DNA from: Defluviitaleaceae bacterium
Lineage (GTDB): Bacteria; Bacillota; Clostridia; Lachnospirales; WRAX01
Assembly: GCA_009784575.1 (NCBI GenBank)
Contig: WRBK01000001.1
Span: 98,832 to 162,831, forward strand
Reading direction: 5' to 3'
DNA length: 64,000 nt
The first letter of the stretch is position 1; each line of letters opens with the position of its first letter. Position numbers and translations under genes: made by a program. Below are positions 18,427 to 27,221 of the stretch, piece by piece. The notes under the pieces were generated by a model, which had not been told where the DNA came from, did not search any database, and worked only from the letters and a program-made list of their open reading frames with translations.

Positions 18427-18455
18427 TTGACACGGTAGCATCATAGGTGTACAAT
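18427..18455 (+). promoter_or_regulatory. Promoter of the M-box leader
   Basis: TTGACA at 18427-18432 and TACAAT at 18450-18455 with a 17-bp spacer place the RNA start near 18462, just ahead of the riboswitch. Confidence 0.8.
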
Positions 18456-18469
18456 TAAGGAAATTGGAG

Positions 18470-18645
18470 AAACTTGTTAGGTGAGGCTCCTAAAAGAACA
18501 TAGGCTGCTGCCCTTAAATGTCGAGAGACATCGCAAGGGTATAACAGGCATCGTCGGATTAAGGCGTTGCTTAATGTAGCTGATGAGGGATGATTTTTCC
18601 TGATTCTACGTCTTTTAGTGCTAAAGCTCGTACGAGGGGTTGATT
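18470..18645 (+). ncRNA. M-box (ykoK) magnesium riboswitch
   Basis: Conserved blocks of the M-box aptamer appear in order: TTGTTAGGTGAGGCTCCT at 18474-18491, GCTGCTGCCC, TGTCGAGAGACATC, AAGGGTATAACAGGCATCGT and, at the 3' side, GTGCTAAAGCTCGTACGAGG. In known cases the aptamer folds when magnesium is high and lets a downstream terminator form. Here the terminator at 18691-18714 and the genes uppP and mgtE follow, so the expected result is higher expression of both when magnesium is low. The aptamer ends are approximate. Confidence 0.88.
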
Positions 18646-18690
18646 GTTCTGATGCAGAAAATTCTGCATTTGGACATATGTTTGAATACG

Positions 18691-18714
18691 ACGACCCCTT
18701 GCGGTCGTTTTTTG
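18691..18714 (+). terminator. Riboswitch-controlled terminator
   Basis: The stem ACGACC/GGTCGT with a 6-base loop is followed by six or more T. A second perfect hairpin (ATGCAGAA/TTCTGCAT) at 18652-18669 lies between aptamer and terminator and may take part in the switch. Confidence 0.8.
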
Positions 18715-18750
18715 TTGGTCTTTGCGCCAAGCAAGTAGGGGGGTGAGATT

Positions 18751-18915
18751 ATGGATTCGGATGGTAAGTGTCGAAGTAGTATCAGCAGCACAATTGGCAA
18801 TTATTATTTAACAAAATCGAAAGAAACAAAAGAAATGGAGAAAGAACATGAGTTTATTAGAAGCCATAATCTTGGGATTGATACAAGGGTTATCGGAGTT
18901 TTTGCCTGTATCTAG
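18751..18915 (+). CDS. Possible 54-codon leader ORF overlapping uppP
   Basis: An ATG with a strong GGGGGGTGAG site opens a 54-codon frame (begins MDSDGKCRSS, hydrophilic) after the riboswitch terminator. It ends 68 bases inside uppP in another frame. It could couple translation to uppP or be chance; no homologue is recognised. Confidence 0.3.
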   Translation: MDSDGKCRSSISSTIGNYYLTKSKETKEMEKEHEFIRSHNLGIDTRVIGVFACI

Positions 18916-19624
18916 CTCTGGTCATTTGCTTGTGTTTCATCATCTTTTTGGGATAACGGCAGAAGATAACCTAACCTTCATAATAACGCTGAATATGGGG
19001 AGCTTATTACCTTTATTGTTTGTGTTTCGCAAGGATATTTGGGCATTGATAAAAAACCCTTTTCAAAAACTAACAGCCCTGCTGGTAATAGCTACTTTGC
19101 CGCTTATTATCGTTACATTGCTGTTTGAAGGGCTTATTGAATCCATGTTCTATACGGTACAGTTTTTGCCCATTGGCTTTATAATTACAGGCGTGGCTCT
19201 GCTTCTTTCTGATAGGCTCAAAAAGAACAAAAAAGATATAGATGGTATCAGGCTTATAGATGCTGTACTTATAGGTTGCGCCCAGGCTGTTGCTGTTTTC
19301 CCTGGCATATCCCGCTCGGGCAGCACCATAACAGCAACAATGGCAAGAGGCATAAATCGCGAAAACGCCGCAAAGTTTTCTTTCTTAATGTCTGTGCCTG
19401 CGGCTATAGGGGCTATGGTCTTTCGCATAAGCCGCATTATGGCAGACCCTACCTTGATTGATAATTTGAATTTTGTCAATCTTACGGCGGGATTTATTAC
19501 GGCAGCTGTATCTGGCTACCTAGCAATAAACTTTATGCTTGCGCTAGTGAAGAAAGCTAAGTTGAAATATTTTGCGATATACTATATCTTTTCGCTTGTT
19601 GTTTTGATAGTCTTATTTTTCTAA
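18848..19624 (+). CDS. uppP: Undecaprenyl-diphosphatase UppP (BacA)
   Basis: The protein has 258 residues with about eight membrane segments. UppP removes a phosphate from undecaprenyl diphosphate, recycling the lipid carrier for peptidoglycan and giving bacitracin tolerance. Both signature blocks are present: GLSEFLPVSSSGHLLVFH near the N-terminus and FPGISRSGSTITATMARG in the middle. GGAG lies before the ATG. It is the first long gene after the M-box terminator, so magnesium is predicted to control it. That link is unusual for uppP. Confidence 0.9.
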   Translation: MSLLEAIILGLIQGLSEFLPVSSSGHLLVFHHLFGITAEDNLTFIITLNMGSLLPLLFVFRKDIWALIKNPFQKLTALLVIATLPLIIVTLLFEGLIESMFYTVQFLPIGFIITGVALLLSDRLKKNKKDIDGIRLIDAVLIGCAQAVAVFPGISRSGSTITATMARGINRENAAKFSFLMSVPAAIGAMVFRISRIMADPTLIDNLNFVNLTAGFITAAVSGYLAINFMLALVKKAKLKYFAIYYIFSLVVLIVLFF

Positions 19625-19644
19625 ATTAATTTAAATGAACGCCC

Positions 19645-19674
19645 CACAGCATTTGCGCTAGCGCAAATGCTGTG
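19645..19674. repeat. 30-bp perfect palindrome
   Basis: The left half CACAGCATTTGCGCT is followed directly by its exact reverse complement. It lies between uppP and mgtE, and no T run follows, so it is not an ordinary terminator. Confidence 0.7.
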
Positions 19675-19694
19675 CAAATCGCGAAGCGATTTGC
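19674..19694. repeat. Second hairpin next to the palindrome
   Basis: A 9-bp perfect stem, GCAAATCGC and GCGATTTGC, has a GAA loop and shares one base with the 30-bp palindrome. The pair may be an mRNA processing or stability element within the operon, or a repeat. Confidence 0.6.
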
Positions 19695-19797
19695 ATCAAT
19701 TAAATTAAAAATTCCATTTTTATTTTAATTGACTATATAATAATTGTTGCCGATGGTTTTACAGAAAATTGCAAACAATAATAATCGGAGGTGCAAT

Positions 19798-21162
19798 ATG
19801 ACATTAAAAGAAAATATTTTAAACCACATAACTAGCAAGAGTATGGAAAACCTAAAGATTCTTCTTGCTAGCGCAGAAGAAATGGAGCTTTTGGATGCTT
19901 TTTATGACCTATCTGCGGAAGAGCAGGTAATTGTGTTTAGGCTTTTGGCAAAAGACGTTGCTTTGTCGGTATTTGAGGAACTGGACACCGACGAACAGCA
20001 AAACTTGTTGCGTTCTTTTGCAGACGATAGAACAATTGAGCTTGTCAATGAAATGGCTCCCGATGATAGGGTGCGCCTATTAGAAGAATTGCCAGCCAGC
20101 GTTGCTAAAAAGCTACTCAATTCCATATCCCCAGAGGAAAGAAAGGTCACAAATATCCTTATGGGATATAAAGACGAAACTGCTGGGCGCATAATGACAA
20201 CGGAGTTTATTTCGCTGAGCCGCGATATGACAGTGTCACAAGCCCTAGATAAAGTGCGCAAGCAAGCCCCTGATAAAGAATCGGTATATACCCTTTATGT
20301 AACGGATAAAGCAAAGGTGCTGGAAGGTGTTTTGTCGCTAAAAGAGCTGGTATGCGCCGACCTTGATGCAAAAATAGAAGATATTATGCGTTTAAGAACT
20401 ATTAGTGTGCTAACCGATACCGACCAAGAAGAGGTAGCTCGCAATATGAAAGAACTCGACCTCCTTGCCATCCCTGTTGTAGATAACGAAGGGCGAATTG
20501 TTGGTATTGTAACCATTGATGATGCCATAGATATTTTGGAAGATGAAACAACAGAGGACATTCTCGACCATGCAGGCTTTGCTGATACGGCGGGCAACGA
20601 AAATAGCCGTAGTGAGCTTTTAGTAAATGGCGCGCTGTGGAAAATCTGGCGCGTAAGAGTGCCTGTTTTATTGATAACATTACTGTTCGGTTTTATTACA
20701 GGTGCAATTATTGATGACTTTGAAGCTAGGCTAGGTGCAATAGGCATGGTAGCTATATTTATCCCGCTTATTATGGGTATGGGCGGCGATGTAGGCACAC
20801 AGTCAGCTACTGTTTTTGCTCGCGGCGTGGTTTTGGGTCATATTCAAATGAAAAACTTTTTTAAGCACTTTATGAAAGAGGTTTGGGTAGGGTTTACAAT
20901 CGGTACTGTGCTAGGTGCTGTGACGGGGGTTGTGGCGGCATGGTGGCAAGGTGAGCCTATGCTAGGGCTTGCGGTCGGGCTGGCACTTGCTGTAACCATG
21001 ACTGTGGCGGCTATGCTTGGCTTCTTCGTTCCGTACTTGCTACTAAAATTTAACCTTGACCAAGCTGCTGGCTCTGCGCCTATAATAACGTCTATTAAAG
21101 ATATTGCAGGACTGGTAATTTACTTCTTGTTTGTCAGTATGTTTTTGGGATATATGTTGTAA
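19798..21162 (+). CDS. mgtE: Magnesium transporter MgtE
   Basis: The protein has 454 residues. MgtE is a magnesium channel gated by its cytoplasmic domains. The N-terminal helical domain (about residues 20-125) precedes two CBS domains at about 135-255 (GYKDETAGRIMTTEFISLS, PVVDNEGRIVGIVTIDDA). Five membrane segments follow, starting about residue 290, with the pore motif PLIMGMGGDVGTQSATVFAR. The ATG at 19798 has CGGAGG upstream. Its place downstream of the M-box makes magnesium feedback clear. Confidence 0.95.
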   Translation: MTLKENILNHITSKSMENLKILLASAEEMELLDAFYDLSAEEQVIVFRLLAKDVALSVFEELDTDEQQNLLRSFADDRTIELVNEMAPDDRVRLLEELPASVAKKLLNSISPEERKVTNILMGYKDETAGRIMTTEFISLSRDMTVSQALDKVRKQAPDKESVYTLYVTDKAKVLEGVLSLKELVCADLDAKIEDIMRLRTISVLTDTDQEEVARNMKELDLLAIPVVDNEGRIVGIVTIDDAIDILEDETTEDILDHAGFADTAGNENSRSELLVNGALWKIWRVRVPVLLITLLFGFITGAIIDDFEARLGAIGMVAIFIPLIMGMGGDVGTQSATVFARGVVLGHIQMKNFFKHFMKEVWVGFTIGTVLGAVTGVVAAWWQGEPMLGLAVGLALAVTMTVAAMLGFFVPYLLLKFNLDQAAGSAPIITSIKDIAGLVIYFLFVSMFLGYML

Positions 21163-21177
21163 CGAAAGGAAAATAAT

Positions 21178-22013
21178 ATGCTAAAGCAAAATAGAGCCGC
21201 AAGGCTCTTTGTTAAAACGGTCTTGATATCTGTGAATGTAATGCTGATAATAGGCGGAGGTGTGTGGCTAGCTGTAGACAATGCAGTTAGGTCACCAGAA
21301 ATGCCGCCTATTATGGCGGCTAATATAAGTTCTAGGGATAATGGGGACGATAGCGAATTGAGCGGTGGCGAATACGCCGAACTGCTACCTCCTCGGCTAA
21401 TACAATTTGAAGAGCGCAAGCTGCCGCTTTCGATGCCGAAACGGGCGAAGGTTACATAATTAGCATATCTCGCGATACTTTGGTAGATGTGGAGCGCAAT
21501 AGTAGAAAAATTGTTTCTGCATATCCTGTCGGTCGCCTGCATGGCGGCGGGCATGAGGGTGGTGTGGAGCGAATGAGATGTGAAGTGTCCACCCTGATTG
21601 GCTTTAGACCAGATTTTATATCAGGGTGGACTATGAAGCGTTTGTACGTATGGTTGATTCGGTTGGTGGAATAGAAGAGGGTGCTTTAGCAAGTGCTGGT
21701 GGCTGTATTTAGAGAACTCCTAACACCTGCATCAATATTAAGAATCCCAGAGTTTGTGGGTATTTTTAATGACCATGTATATTCATGTATATTCGGATTT
21801 AGCCATGGGTGAGTTATTGTGGTTTGCAAATGAAGCTCGCAATATTGGTGGCTTGGATGGCCGAGTCTCTATACCTTGCCTATGGTAGGCACTAGTGGTG
21901 CGCCTATGTGGTACGAGCTAGCTGATGAAGAGGGTGTACTAGAGCTGATAAATCGCACAATAAACCCATTTATCCGCGATATTACTGATGATGATTTACG
22001 TATTGTACGATAA
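21178..22013 (+). pseudogene. Decayed LytR-CpsA-Psr (LCP) family gene
   Basis: The first frame (21178-21459) gives an N-terminal membrane anchor (VKTVLISVNVMLIIGGGVWL). Later pieces in other frames recall LCP proteins, which attach glycopolymers to peptidoglycan: ISISRDTLVDVERNSRKIVS near 21457-21515, EVSTLIGFRPDF near 21580-21615, VRMVDSVGGI-like coding near 21650, and a C-terminal piece with LLWFANEARNIGG and LELINRTINPFIRDIT ending at 22013. Several stops and frameshifts and a shortened catalytic core show it is not functional. It starts 15 bp after mgtE. Confidence 0.7.
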
Positions 22014-22023
22014 ATATATGAAG

Positions 22024-22884
22024 TTACATATATTTCCTGAAAATATTTTGTGCTTTGGTCTTGATTATTTCGCGAACATGCGGAGGCTCTAGCACTTCTA
22101 TGCATTCCCCTAGAGATAGTATAAAACCATAGACCCAATTGTCCTCTGTCCATGTGACGGTTGCAATAAGGTTGCCATCTGGCTGCTTTTCTATCATATC
22201 TTCGCTAAACTCATCGTATGCGCGATATGCCATTTCGGGAGCTATGCGTAATTTCATAGTAATGTATTGTTCTTGATAATTACCATGGTTTGTGTCATCT
22301 ATGATATCTAAAAAGCTTCGTTCTGTGAAATGTTCGTCTGATATATTAAGGTTTTTGACACGTGAGAGCTTATACAGCCTCATATCCTGCTTGGTTAGGC
22401 AATAGCCTTTTATGTACCATGAGCGGGATTTGAACCATAGCTGTATAGGCTCTACGCGCCTAAATGTTTTTTCGCCATATCTATTAAAATAATCAAATTC
22501 CGCAATACGTTTTTGTAAAATCGCGCCCTTAAAATCTTCAAAAGAGCTATCGCTAAAGCTCCAATCAGAAAAATCCACTTCTAACCAGTTTACAGCAGTT
22601 TTATTGAATAATGCAGATAATTTTGACAATGCTTGTCCAGCCTCATCTGGTTTTACAGCCTGCAAGCCATACAAAGCCGCCAATATTTCATTCTGTTCTT
22701 GCTCGTTTAGAATCGATTTGTTTAAAACAAAATCAGGCAGAAGGCTAATTCCGCCGTTTCTTCCTTGTTCTGTGTATATGGGGATGCCAGCTAGGCTTAA
22801 AGTGTCTATATCGCGATAAATCGTACGCGTAGAAACGCCGAATTGCTCGGCTAGCTCCTTTGCAGATACGCGCCTTTTGTGCAA
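22024..22884 (-). CDS. HTH/WYL-domain transcriptional regulator
   Basis: The protein has 286 residues. The N-terminal winged HTH (SAKELAEQFGVSTRTIYRDI) is of the HTH_11/DeoR type. A WYL domain lies at about residues 135-205 (IAEFDYFNRYGEKTFRRVEP, WYIKGYCL, RLYKLSRV), and a WCX-like tail ends the protein. WYL proteins bind nucleic acid or nucleotide ligands and often regulate stress or defence genes. It follows the glycosyltransferase gene on the same strand with a 40-bp gap. Confidence 0.88.
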   Translation of the reverse strand: MHKRRVSAKELAEQFGVSTRTIYRDIDTLSLAGIPIYTEQGRNGGISLLPDFVLNKSILNEQEQNEILAALYGLQAVKPDEAGQALSKLSALFNKTAVNWLEVDFSDWSFSDSSFEDFKGAILQKRIAEFDYFNRYGEKTFRRVEPIQLWFKSRSWYIKGYCLTKQDMRLYKLSRVKNLNISDEHFTERSFLDIIDDTNHGNYQEQYITMKLRIAPEMAYRAYDEFSEDMIEKQPDGNLIATVTWTEDNWVYGFILSLGECIEVLEPPHVREIIKTKAQNIFRKYM

Positions 22885-22924
22885 GAGGGTATAAATTATC
22901 TCAAATAATCTGTTGATTTGGATG

Positions 22925-24148
22925 CTATCGCCTCCTCGTTTTTAACCGCACAAAGCGGGATGATTTGGACGACCCAGGGTAGGCGGAAATCACCTCTTGA
23001 TATAGCTTTGCGACATTTTGACCATATTTTTGACTGGATAGATGGTGTATGGAAGAAAGCGCAGTGGCGGTTATGCGTTCGCGCTCTACCTTATTGGTCA
23101 AAGCATTTACCACAAGCTGCGGCAGGTCGTTATCATCATGGAAGGTATAGCCCGTCTCGTTATTACGCACGAGCTTTTCTATGCTTGTATCAAATTTAGC
23201 AATCACAGGCAAACCAGCCGCCATGGCCTCCACATATGTAAGCCCCTGTGTTTCTGTGAGAGATGCATTTACAAATACATCACCAAGCTGATAATATTTT
23301 CCAATTTCACTCCAAGGTCTAGCACCAGTGAACATAACATTTGCGCTAATGTTCAAGCTTTTGGCTAACTGCCCAAGTTCTACTTTGGCTGGACCATCAC
23401 CAACTATGATAAGGCGTGTATTTGGCAGCATTTCTAGGATTTTTGGCATTTGATTTATAATAACATCCATGCTTTTTTCCTTGGCAATACGCCCAAGTGA
23501 TAGCATAATATGGTCATTTTGCGGTATGCCAAGAGATTGCTTTAAATCTGCTATATCCTGCGATGAATGCGACTGCGGTGCAAAGGGTGCAAAATCTATG
23601 CCCGTAGGTATAACCCTAATAGGTCGCTCTACGCCGTAGTTATGGAGGTAGTTTTCTGCTTTTTCTGTAGGTGCAATAACAACCCTTGCCCTATTGCAAA
23701 AAAACCTAGAAAACCGCCGCGCCATTTTTGGCGTTATAATATGTCCGCCAGCTACATAATGCACATAATCCTCCCATAGCGTATGGTAGGTATGTACAAG
23801 AGGTATATTCTTAGATTCAGAAACAATTTTGCCAAAAATGCCTAGAGAAAATTCAGAGTGAGTATGCACAACATCTAGCTTTAGCTTACGAATTTTTAGA
23901 AGGGCTTTTGGTGAATATATAAGCCCTACGCGATGCGAAGGTAAAAACACGAGGGGCATTGAAGGCATACGGAAAATATCAGGCTCACGCTTTGCGCGCG
24001 GGTCTGTAGTGGTAAAGATATATACATTATGACCTTGAGCAGTAAGCTCCTTTTGCAAGAGATGTACGGATGTAGCAACACCGTTAATCTGTGGAAAATA
24101 AGTATCGGTAAAGAGACCTATGTTTAGGCTGTGATTTTTGCTCATCAC
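22925..24148 (-). CDS. Family 4 glycosyltransferase
   Basis: The protein has 407 residues with a GT-B fold. The N-terminal acceptor lobe has NIGLFTDTYFPQINGVATSV and VVHTHSEFSLG, and the donor lobe has GRIAKEKSMDVII, IIVGDGPAKVELG and ETQGLTYVEAMAAGLPVIA with the EX7E motif. This pattern fits diacylglycerol glucosyl- or galactosyltransferases and related lipid glycosyltransferases. The substrate is not proven. It overlaps the upstream gene by 4 bases. Confidence 0.85.
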   Translation of the reverse strand: MMSKNHSLNIGLFTDTYFPQINGVATSVHLLQKELTAQGHNVYIFTTTDPRAKREPDIFRMPSMPLVFLPSHRVGLIYSPKALLKIRKLKLDVVHTHSEFSLGIFGKIVSESKNIPLVHTYHTLWEDYVHYVAGGHIITPKMARRFSRFFCNRARVVIAPTEKAENYLHNYGVERPIRVIPTGIDFAPFAPQSHSSQDIADLKQSLGIPQNDHIMLSLGRIAKEKSMDVIINQMPKILEMLPNTRLIIVGDGPAKVELGQLAKSLNISANVMFTGARPWSEIGKYYQLGDVFVNASLTETQGLTYVEAMAAGLPVIAKFDTSIEKLVRNNETGYTFHDDNDLPQLVVNALTNKVERERITATALSSIHHLSSQKYGQNVAKLYQEVISAYPGSSKSSRFVRLKTRRR

Positions 24149-24852
24149 TTTGCCTCCTCAAAAAGTGCGTTTATATGCTTTATGGCTATGTTTTTGCCAG
24201 GCATATTTGATGCCTGCACTTTGTCCAGCAACCCCTGCAATGCAACAAGGTTTCGAGAATTTTTGTATATATCTGCGAGTAGTGTGTAGGACTGGCTAAG
24301 CTCTGAGCCTACATTAACAGATTCTTCAAGCACTTTCTGTGCATCATCAGTATTTTCAGTAGCAATCAGAGCCTCCGCCCAAAAACGCACGGCATGTATA
24401 AAATTTGTGAAATTTTCTTCATAATTTGCGACATTATCCAAATTTGCTGCACCAAACATTTGCTTTAGCTCCACATTGGTATATTGCCTATCAAATCTTA
24501 GCATCTTTTTTTGCGCCGCATCTAGCACTTTTGTTTGCCACATATATGGCGGCACGGGCTTTTGCATATCTTCTTGGCTGTATTGTACTATAGGCAAACG
24601 CGCCATATCTGGTGTAAAGAAAAGCTCCTCGCCTATCTCTTTATTTCTAGTCTGATTTGCGGCTTCGTTTGCTTCCATCATATCTTGCGTATTTTGCCTT
24701 GCAGCATCTTTGCGCTTGCGGTTTGTAACTCTGATAGCCAAACCTATAACGACAATAAGGACAACGATAGGTATAATCCCACGCAAAACATTATGCATGA
24801 GGTTTTCAGCAAAAGAGCCGTCCAAAGCAAGTATTGTGATAAAATTGGTCAT
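24145..24852 (-). CDS. Membrane-anchored protein of unknown function
   Basis: The protein has 235 residues. One membrane segment lies at about residues 25-43 (GIIPIVVLIVVIGLAI), followed by a basic, Asn/Gln-rich cytoplasmic linker. The C-terminal half is helical and TPR-like (FWAEALIATENTDDAQKVLE, SYTLLADIYKNSRNLVAL). No family is recognised. The 4-base overlap with the glycosyltransferase gene suggests joint translation and a common task in envelope lipid or polymer synthesis. Confidence 0.6.
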   Translation of the reverse strand: MTNFITILALDGSFAENLMHNVLRGIIPIVVLIVVIGLAIRVTNRKRKDAARQNTQDMMEANEAANQTRNKEIGEELFFTPDMARLPIVQYSQEDMQKPVPPYMWQTKVLDAAQKKMLRFDRQYTNVELKQMFGAANLDNVANYEENFTNFIHAVRFWAEALIATENTDDAQKVLEESVNVGSELSQSYTLLADIYKNSRNLVALQGLLDKVQASNMPGKNIAIKHINALFEEAK

Positions 24853-24877
24853 AGTAATATAGTCCCTCCCGACAAAG

Positions 24878-24913
24878 AGGGCGGCAACTTGTGATGCTAA
24901 CCGCCCTACATTT
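24878..24913 (-). terminator. Terminator of the aminotransferase gene
   Basis: Read on the minus strand, AGGGCGG and CCGCCCT flank a 16-base loop, followed by CTTTGT. It separates the aminotransferase gene from the downstream minus-strand genes. Confidence 0.6.
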
Positions 24914-24949
24914 AATATATCACAAACTCACAGAAAATAAAAGCGAAAA

Positions 24950-26140
24950 TTATCCATTCATTTTATTAAAAGTTTGTCCTAAAATTTCTATGCCGCGCTC
25001 TAGTTGTTCATCTGATGGCGAAGAGAAGTTTATGCGGAAATATTGTGATTTTTGTGTGGGGTCTACAAAGAAAGCATTGCCCCAAACTATAGCCACGCCG
25101 CCATCAAGTGCTTGCGCACAATAATCTATCATATCTATATGCTCTGGCAAGCGGCAAAACACATATAGCCCGCCTTCTGGTTTAACATAGCTAACATTGT
25201 CGCCAAGATGTTTTTCTAGCATATCGAATGTTAGTTGCAGCTTGCCCCTGTACATACTACATACTTTTTCAATATGATTTGCAAGACCATTATCTTTCAT
25301 AAACTCGTTTACAATCATTTGATTTAGCATAGGCGTATGTACATCGCTTGCTTGTTTTGCTACAGCCATTTTTGTTGCATATTGTTTCGGTAAATGCATA
25401 AAGCCAACACGCAGACCAGGTGAAATAGTTTTGGAAAAACTGCCAGCATAAAGCACAATGTTTTCTGTATCAAAAGACTTGATAGACGGGATGTTTTCAC
25501 CAAAATAGCGCAATCTGCCGTATGGGTCATCTTCCAAAATAAGGGTGTTGTATTTAACGGCAAGCTCATAAACACGTTTGCGCTTTTCAAGCGACATTGT
25601 CCAGCCTGATGGGTTTTGGAAATTAGGGATAACATAGATAAAACGGACATTTTTTTCGCGCTTTAAGGCTTCTTCCAACTTGTCCATATTCATGCCGTCA
25701 AATTCCATATCTATACCAACCACATTTGCGCGGTATGAAGCAAAAGAGTTCAAAGAACCTATGAAAGTAGGGTTTTCGGTGATGATGGTATCGCCATCAT
25801 TGCAAAAAATCTTGGCGCATAGCTCTATACCCTGTGTTGCGCCAGATGTGATGATGAGGTCATTATCCTTGCCTGATATGCCGAATCTTTCGGCTTGATA
25901 TGCAATTATTTGTTCACGAAGCGGCGCGTAGCCTTCTGATGGTCCATATTGTAATGCCAAAACTGGATGCTCTTTAAGAATTTTGTGGGAAAGCTCGGCT
26001 ACTTCTTCTGCGGGAAAAGCAGCTGGAGAGGGGTTTCCTGCGGCAAAAGCAATGGCTTTGCCAGGCCCTGTTTTTTTCAAAATTTCGTATACAGCGGCGG
26101 GTTCTAGCTTTTGTACTCTGTCTGCAAAGTGCATATTCAT
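24950..26140 (-). CDS. PLP-dependent aminotransferase of the aromatic/2-aminoadipate type
   Basis: The protein has 396 residues from the ATG at 26140, which has GAGGA upstream. It is a fold-type I transaminase with the PLP lysine in YAGSFSKTISPGLRVGF, preceded by ILEDDPYGRLRYFG. The MocR/Aro8-like pattern (ALQYGPSEGYAPLREQIIAY) fits enzymes that convert aromatic or branched amino acids to 2-oxo acids. It is divergent from ptb-ior-buk, which would oxidise those acids, so supply of 2-oxo acids to that pathway is likely. Confidence 0.88.
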   Translation of the reverse strand: MNMHFADRVQKLEPAAVYEILKKTGPGKAIAFAAGNPSPAAFPAEEVAELSHKILKEHPVLALQYGPSEGYAPLREQIIAYQAERFGISGKDNDLIITSGATQGIELCAKIFCNDGDTIITENPTFIGSLNSFASYRANVVGIDMEFDGMNMDKLEEALKREKNVRFIYVIPNFQNPSGWTMSLEKRKRVYELAVKYNTLILEDDPYGRLRYFGENIPSIKSFDTENIVLYAGSFSKTISPGLRVGFMHLPKQYATKMAVAKQASDVHTPMLNQMIVNEFMKDNGLANHIEKVCSMYRGKLQLTFDMLEKHLGDNVSYVKPEGGLYVFCRLPEHIDMIDYCAQALDGGVAIVWGNAFFVDPTQKSQYFRINFSSPSDEQLERGIEILGQTFNKMNG

Positions 26141-26187
26141 GGTATTCCTCCTCAAAAAATTGTAAGATATTACATAATCATAGCTAT

Positions 26188-26216
26188 AGTATACAGTATT
26201 TTTTTGTTAAAGTCTA
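26188..26216 (-). promoter_or_regulatory. Promoter of the aminotransferase gene
   Basis: On the minus strand TAGACT and TATACT are spaced by 17 bp, about 50 bp before the ATG. It lies back to back with the ptb promoter. Confidence 0.6.
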
Positions 26217-26234
26217 CTATGGATTTATTGACTA

Positions 26235-26263
26235 TTGACTTTTTTCTTCAAATTTACTATATT
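26235..26263 (+). promoter_or_regulatory. Promoter of ptb-ior-buk
   Basis: TTGACT at 26235-26240 and TATATT at 26258-26263 with a 17-bp spacer lie about 60 bp before ptb. Confidence 0.7.
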
Positions 26264-26321
26264 AAGTGTATGGAAACTTTGTTTCTAATTTAACGAAGGA
26301 TGGGCAAAGGGGGAAAGATTA

Positions 26322-27218
26322 GTGTTAAAGAATTTTGAAGAACTAAAGGGCAAGGTGCTGAAAATCAAAGAAAAAAAGGTGATAGCACTTGCTTGTGCGG
26401 CGGACGCAGCATCTTTGGAGGCTCTGCGTGATGCTGAAAAAGAGCTTGGTGTAGACTATTTGCTGATAGGCGATGCCGCAGCTATCTTGGATGTGGCAGG
26501 CAAGGTCGGTTTTGATATTGACCAAGAAAAGATTTTGCAAGCGGATGATGAAGTGACGGCGGCGGAAATGGCTGTAACCTTGGTTTGTGAAGGTCGCGCA
26601 GATATATTGATGAAAGGCAAAATGCAAACCGCAAGCCTGCTAAAGGCTGTTGTGGATAAGGAAAAAGGCATAAGGACAGGTGGGCTGATGTCTCATATGG
26701 CTGTGCTAGAATGCCCTGCTTATCATAAATTAATTTATATCACAGATGGCGGCATGGTGACACAACCTGATGCAGAGCAAAAGCGCGGTATCTTGATGAA
26801 TAGTGTGGACTTTTTACGCCAAATGGGCTATGAAATGCCAAAGGCGGCTGTGCTTGCGGCTGTGGAAGCTGTCAATCCTAAAATGCAAGAAACTGTGGAT
26901 GCAGCGGCACTGGCAGAGGCTAACGCTAAGGGTGAGCTTGCTGGTTGCATTGTGGAAGGACCGCTTTCTTTTGACCTAGCCATATCAGCAGAATCTGCTA
27001 AAACTAAAGGCGTAGAAAGCCACGTGGCAGGGGATGTTGATATATTTATTGCCCCAGAAATGGCTACGGGCAATATCCTTGCAAAGTCCTTGATATATCT
27101 TGCGGGTGCGAAAATGGCTGGTTGCATACTTGGTGCAAAAGCCCCCATTATCGTGGTCTCACGTGGGGCTGGCGCAGAAGAAAAGATGCTGTCTATATTG
27201 CTGACCATGGCTGTGTAA
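26322..27218 (+). CDS. ptb: Phosphate butyryltransferase-type enzyme
   Basis: The protein has 298 residues with a GTG start and AAAGGGGG upstream. Ptb exchanges CoA for phosphate on butyryl- or branched acyl-CoA. Family blocks are AEMAVTLVCEGRADILMKGK, LMSHMAVLECPAYHKLIYIT and FIAPEMATGNILAKSLIYLA. With Buk at 31304 and IorAB between, it would turn acyl-CoA from amino-acid-derived oxo acids into acyl phosphate for ATP formation. Acyl chain preference is not evident from sequence. Confidence 0.9.
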   Translation: MLKNFEELKGKVLKIKEKKVIALACAADAASLEALRDAEKELGVDYLLIGDAAAILDVAGKVGFDIDQEKILQADDEVTAAEMAVTLVCEGRADILMKGKMQTASLLKAVVDKEKGIRTGGLMSHMAVLECPAYHKLIYITDGGMVTQPDAEQKRGILMNSVDFLRQMGYEMPKAAVLAAVEAVNPKMQETVDAAALAEANAKGELAGCIVEGPLSFDLAISAESAKTKGVESHVAGDVDIFIAPEMATGNILAKSLIYLAGAKMAGCILGAKAPIIVVSRGAGAEEKMLSILLTMAV

Positions 27219-27221
27219 ATT

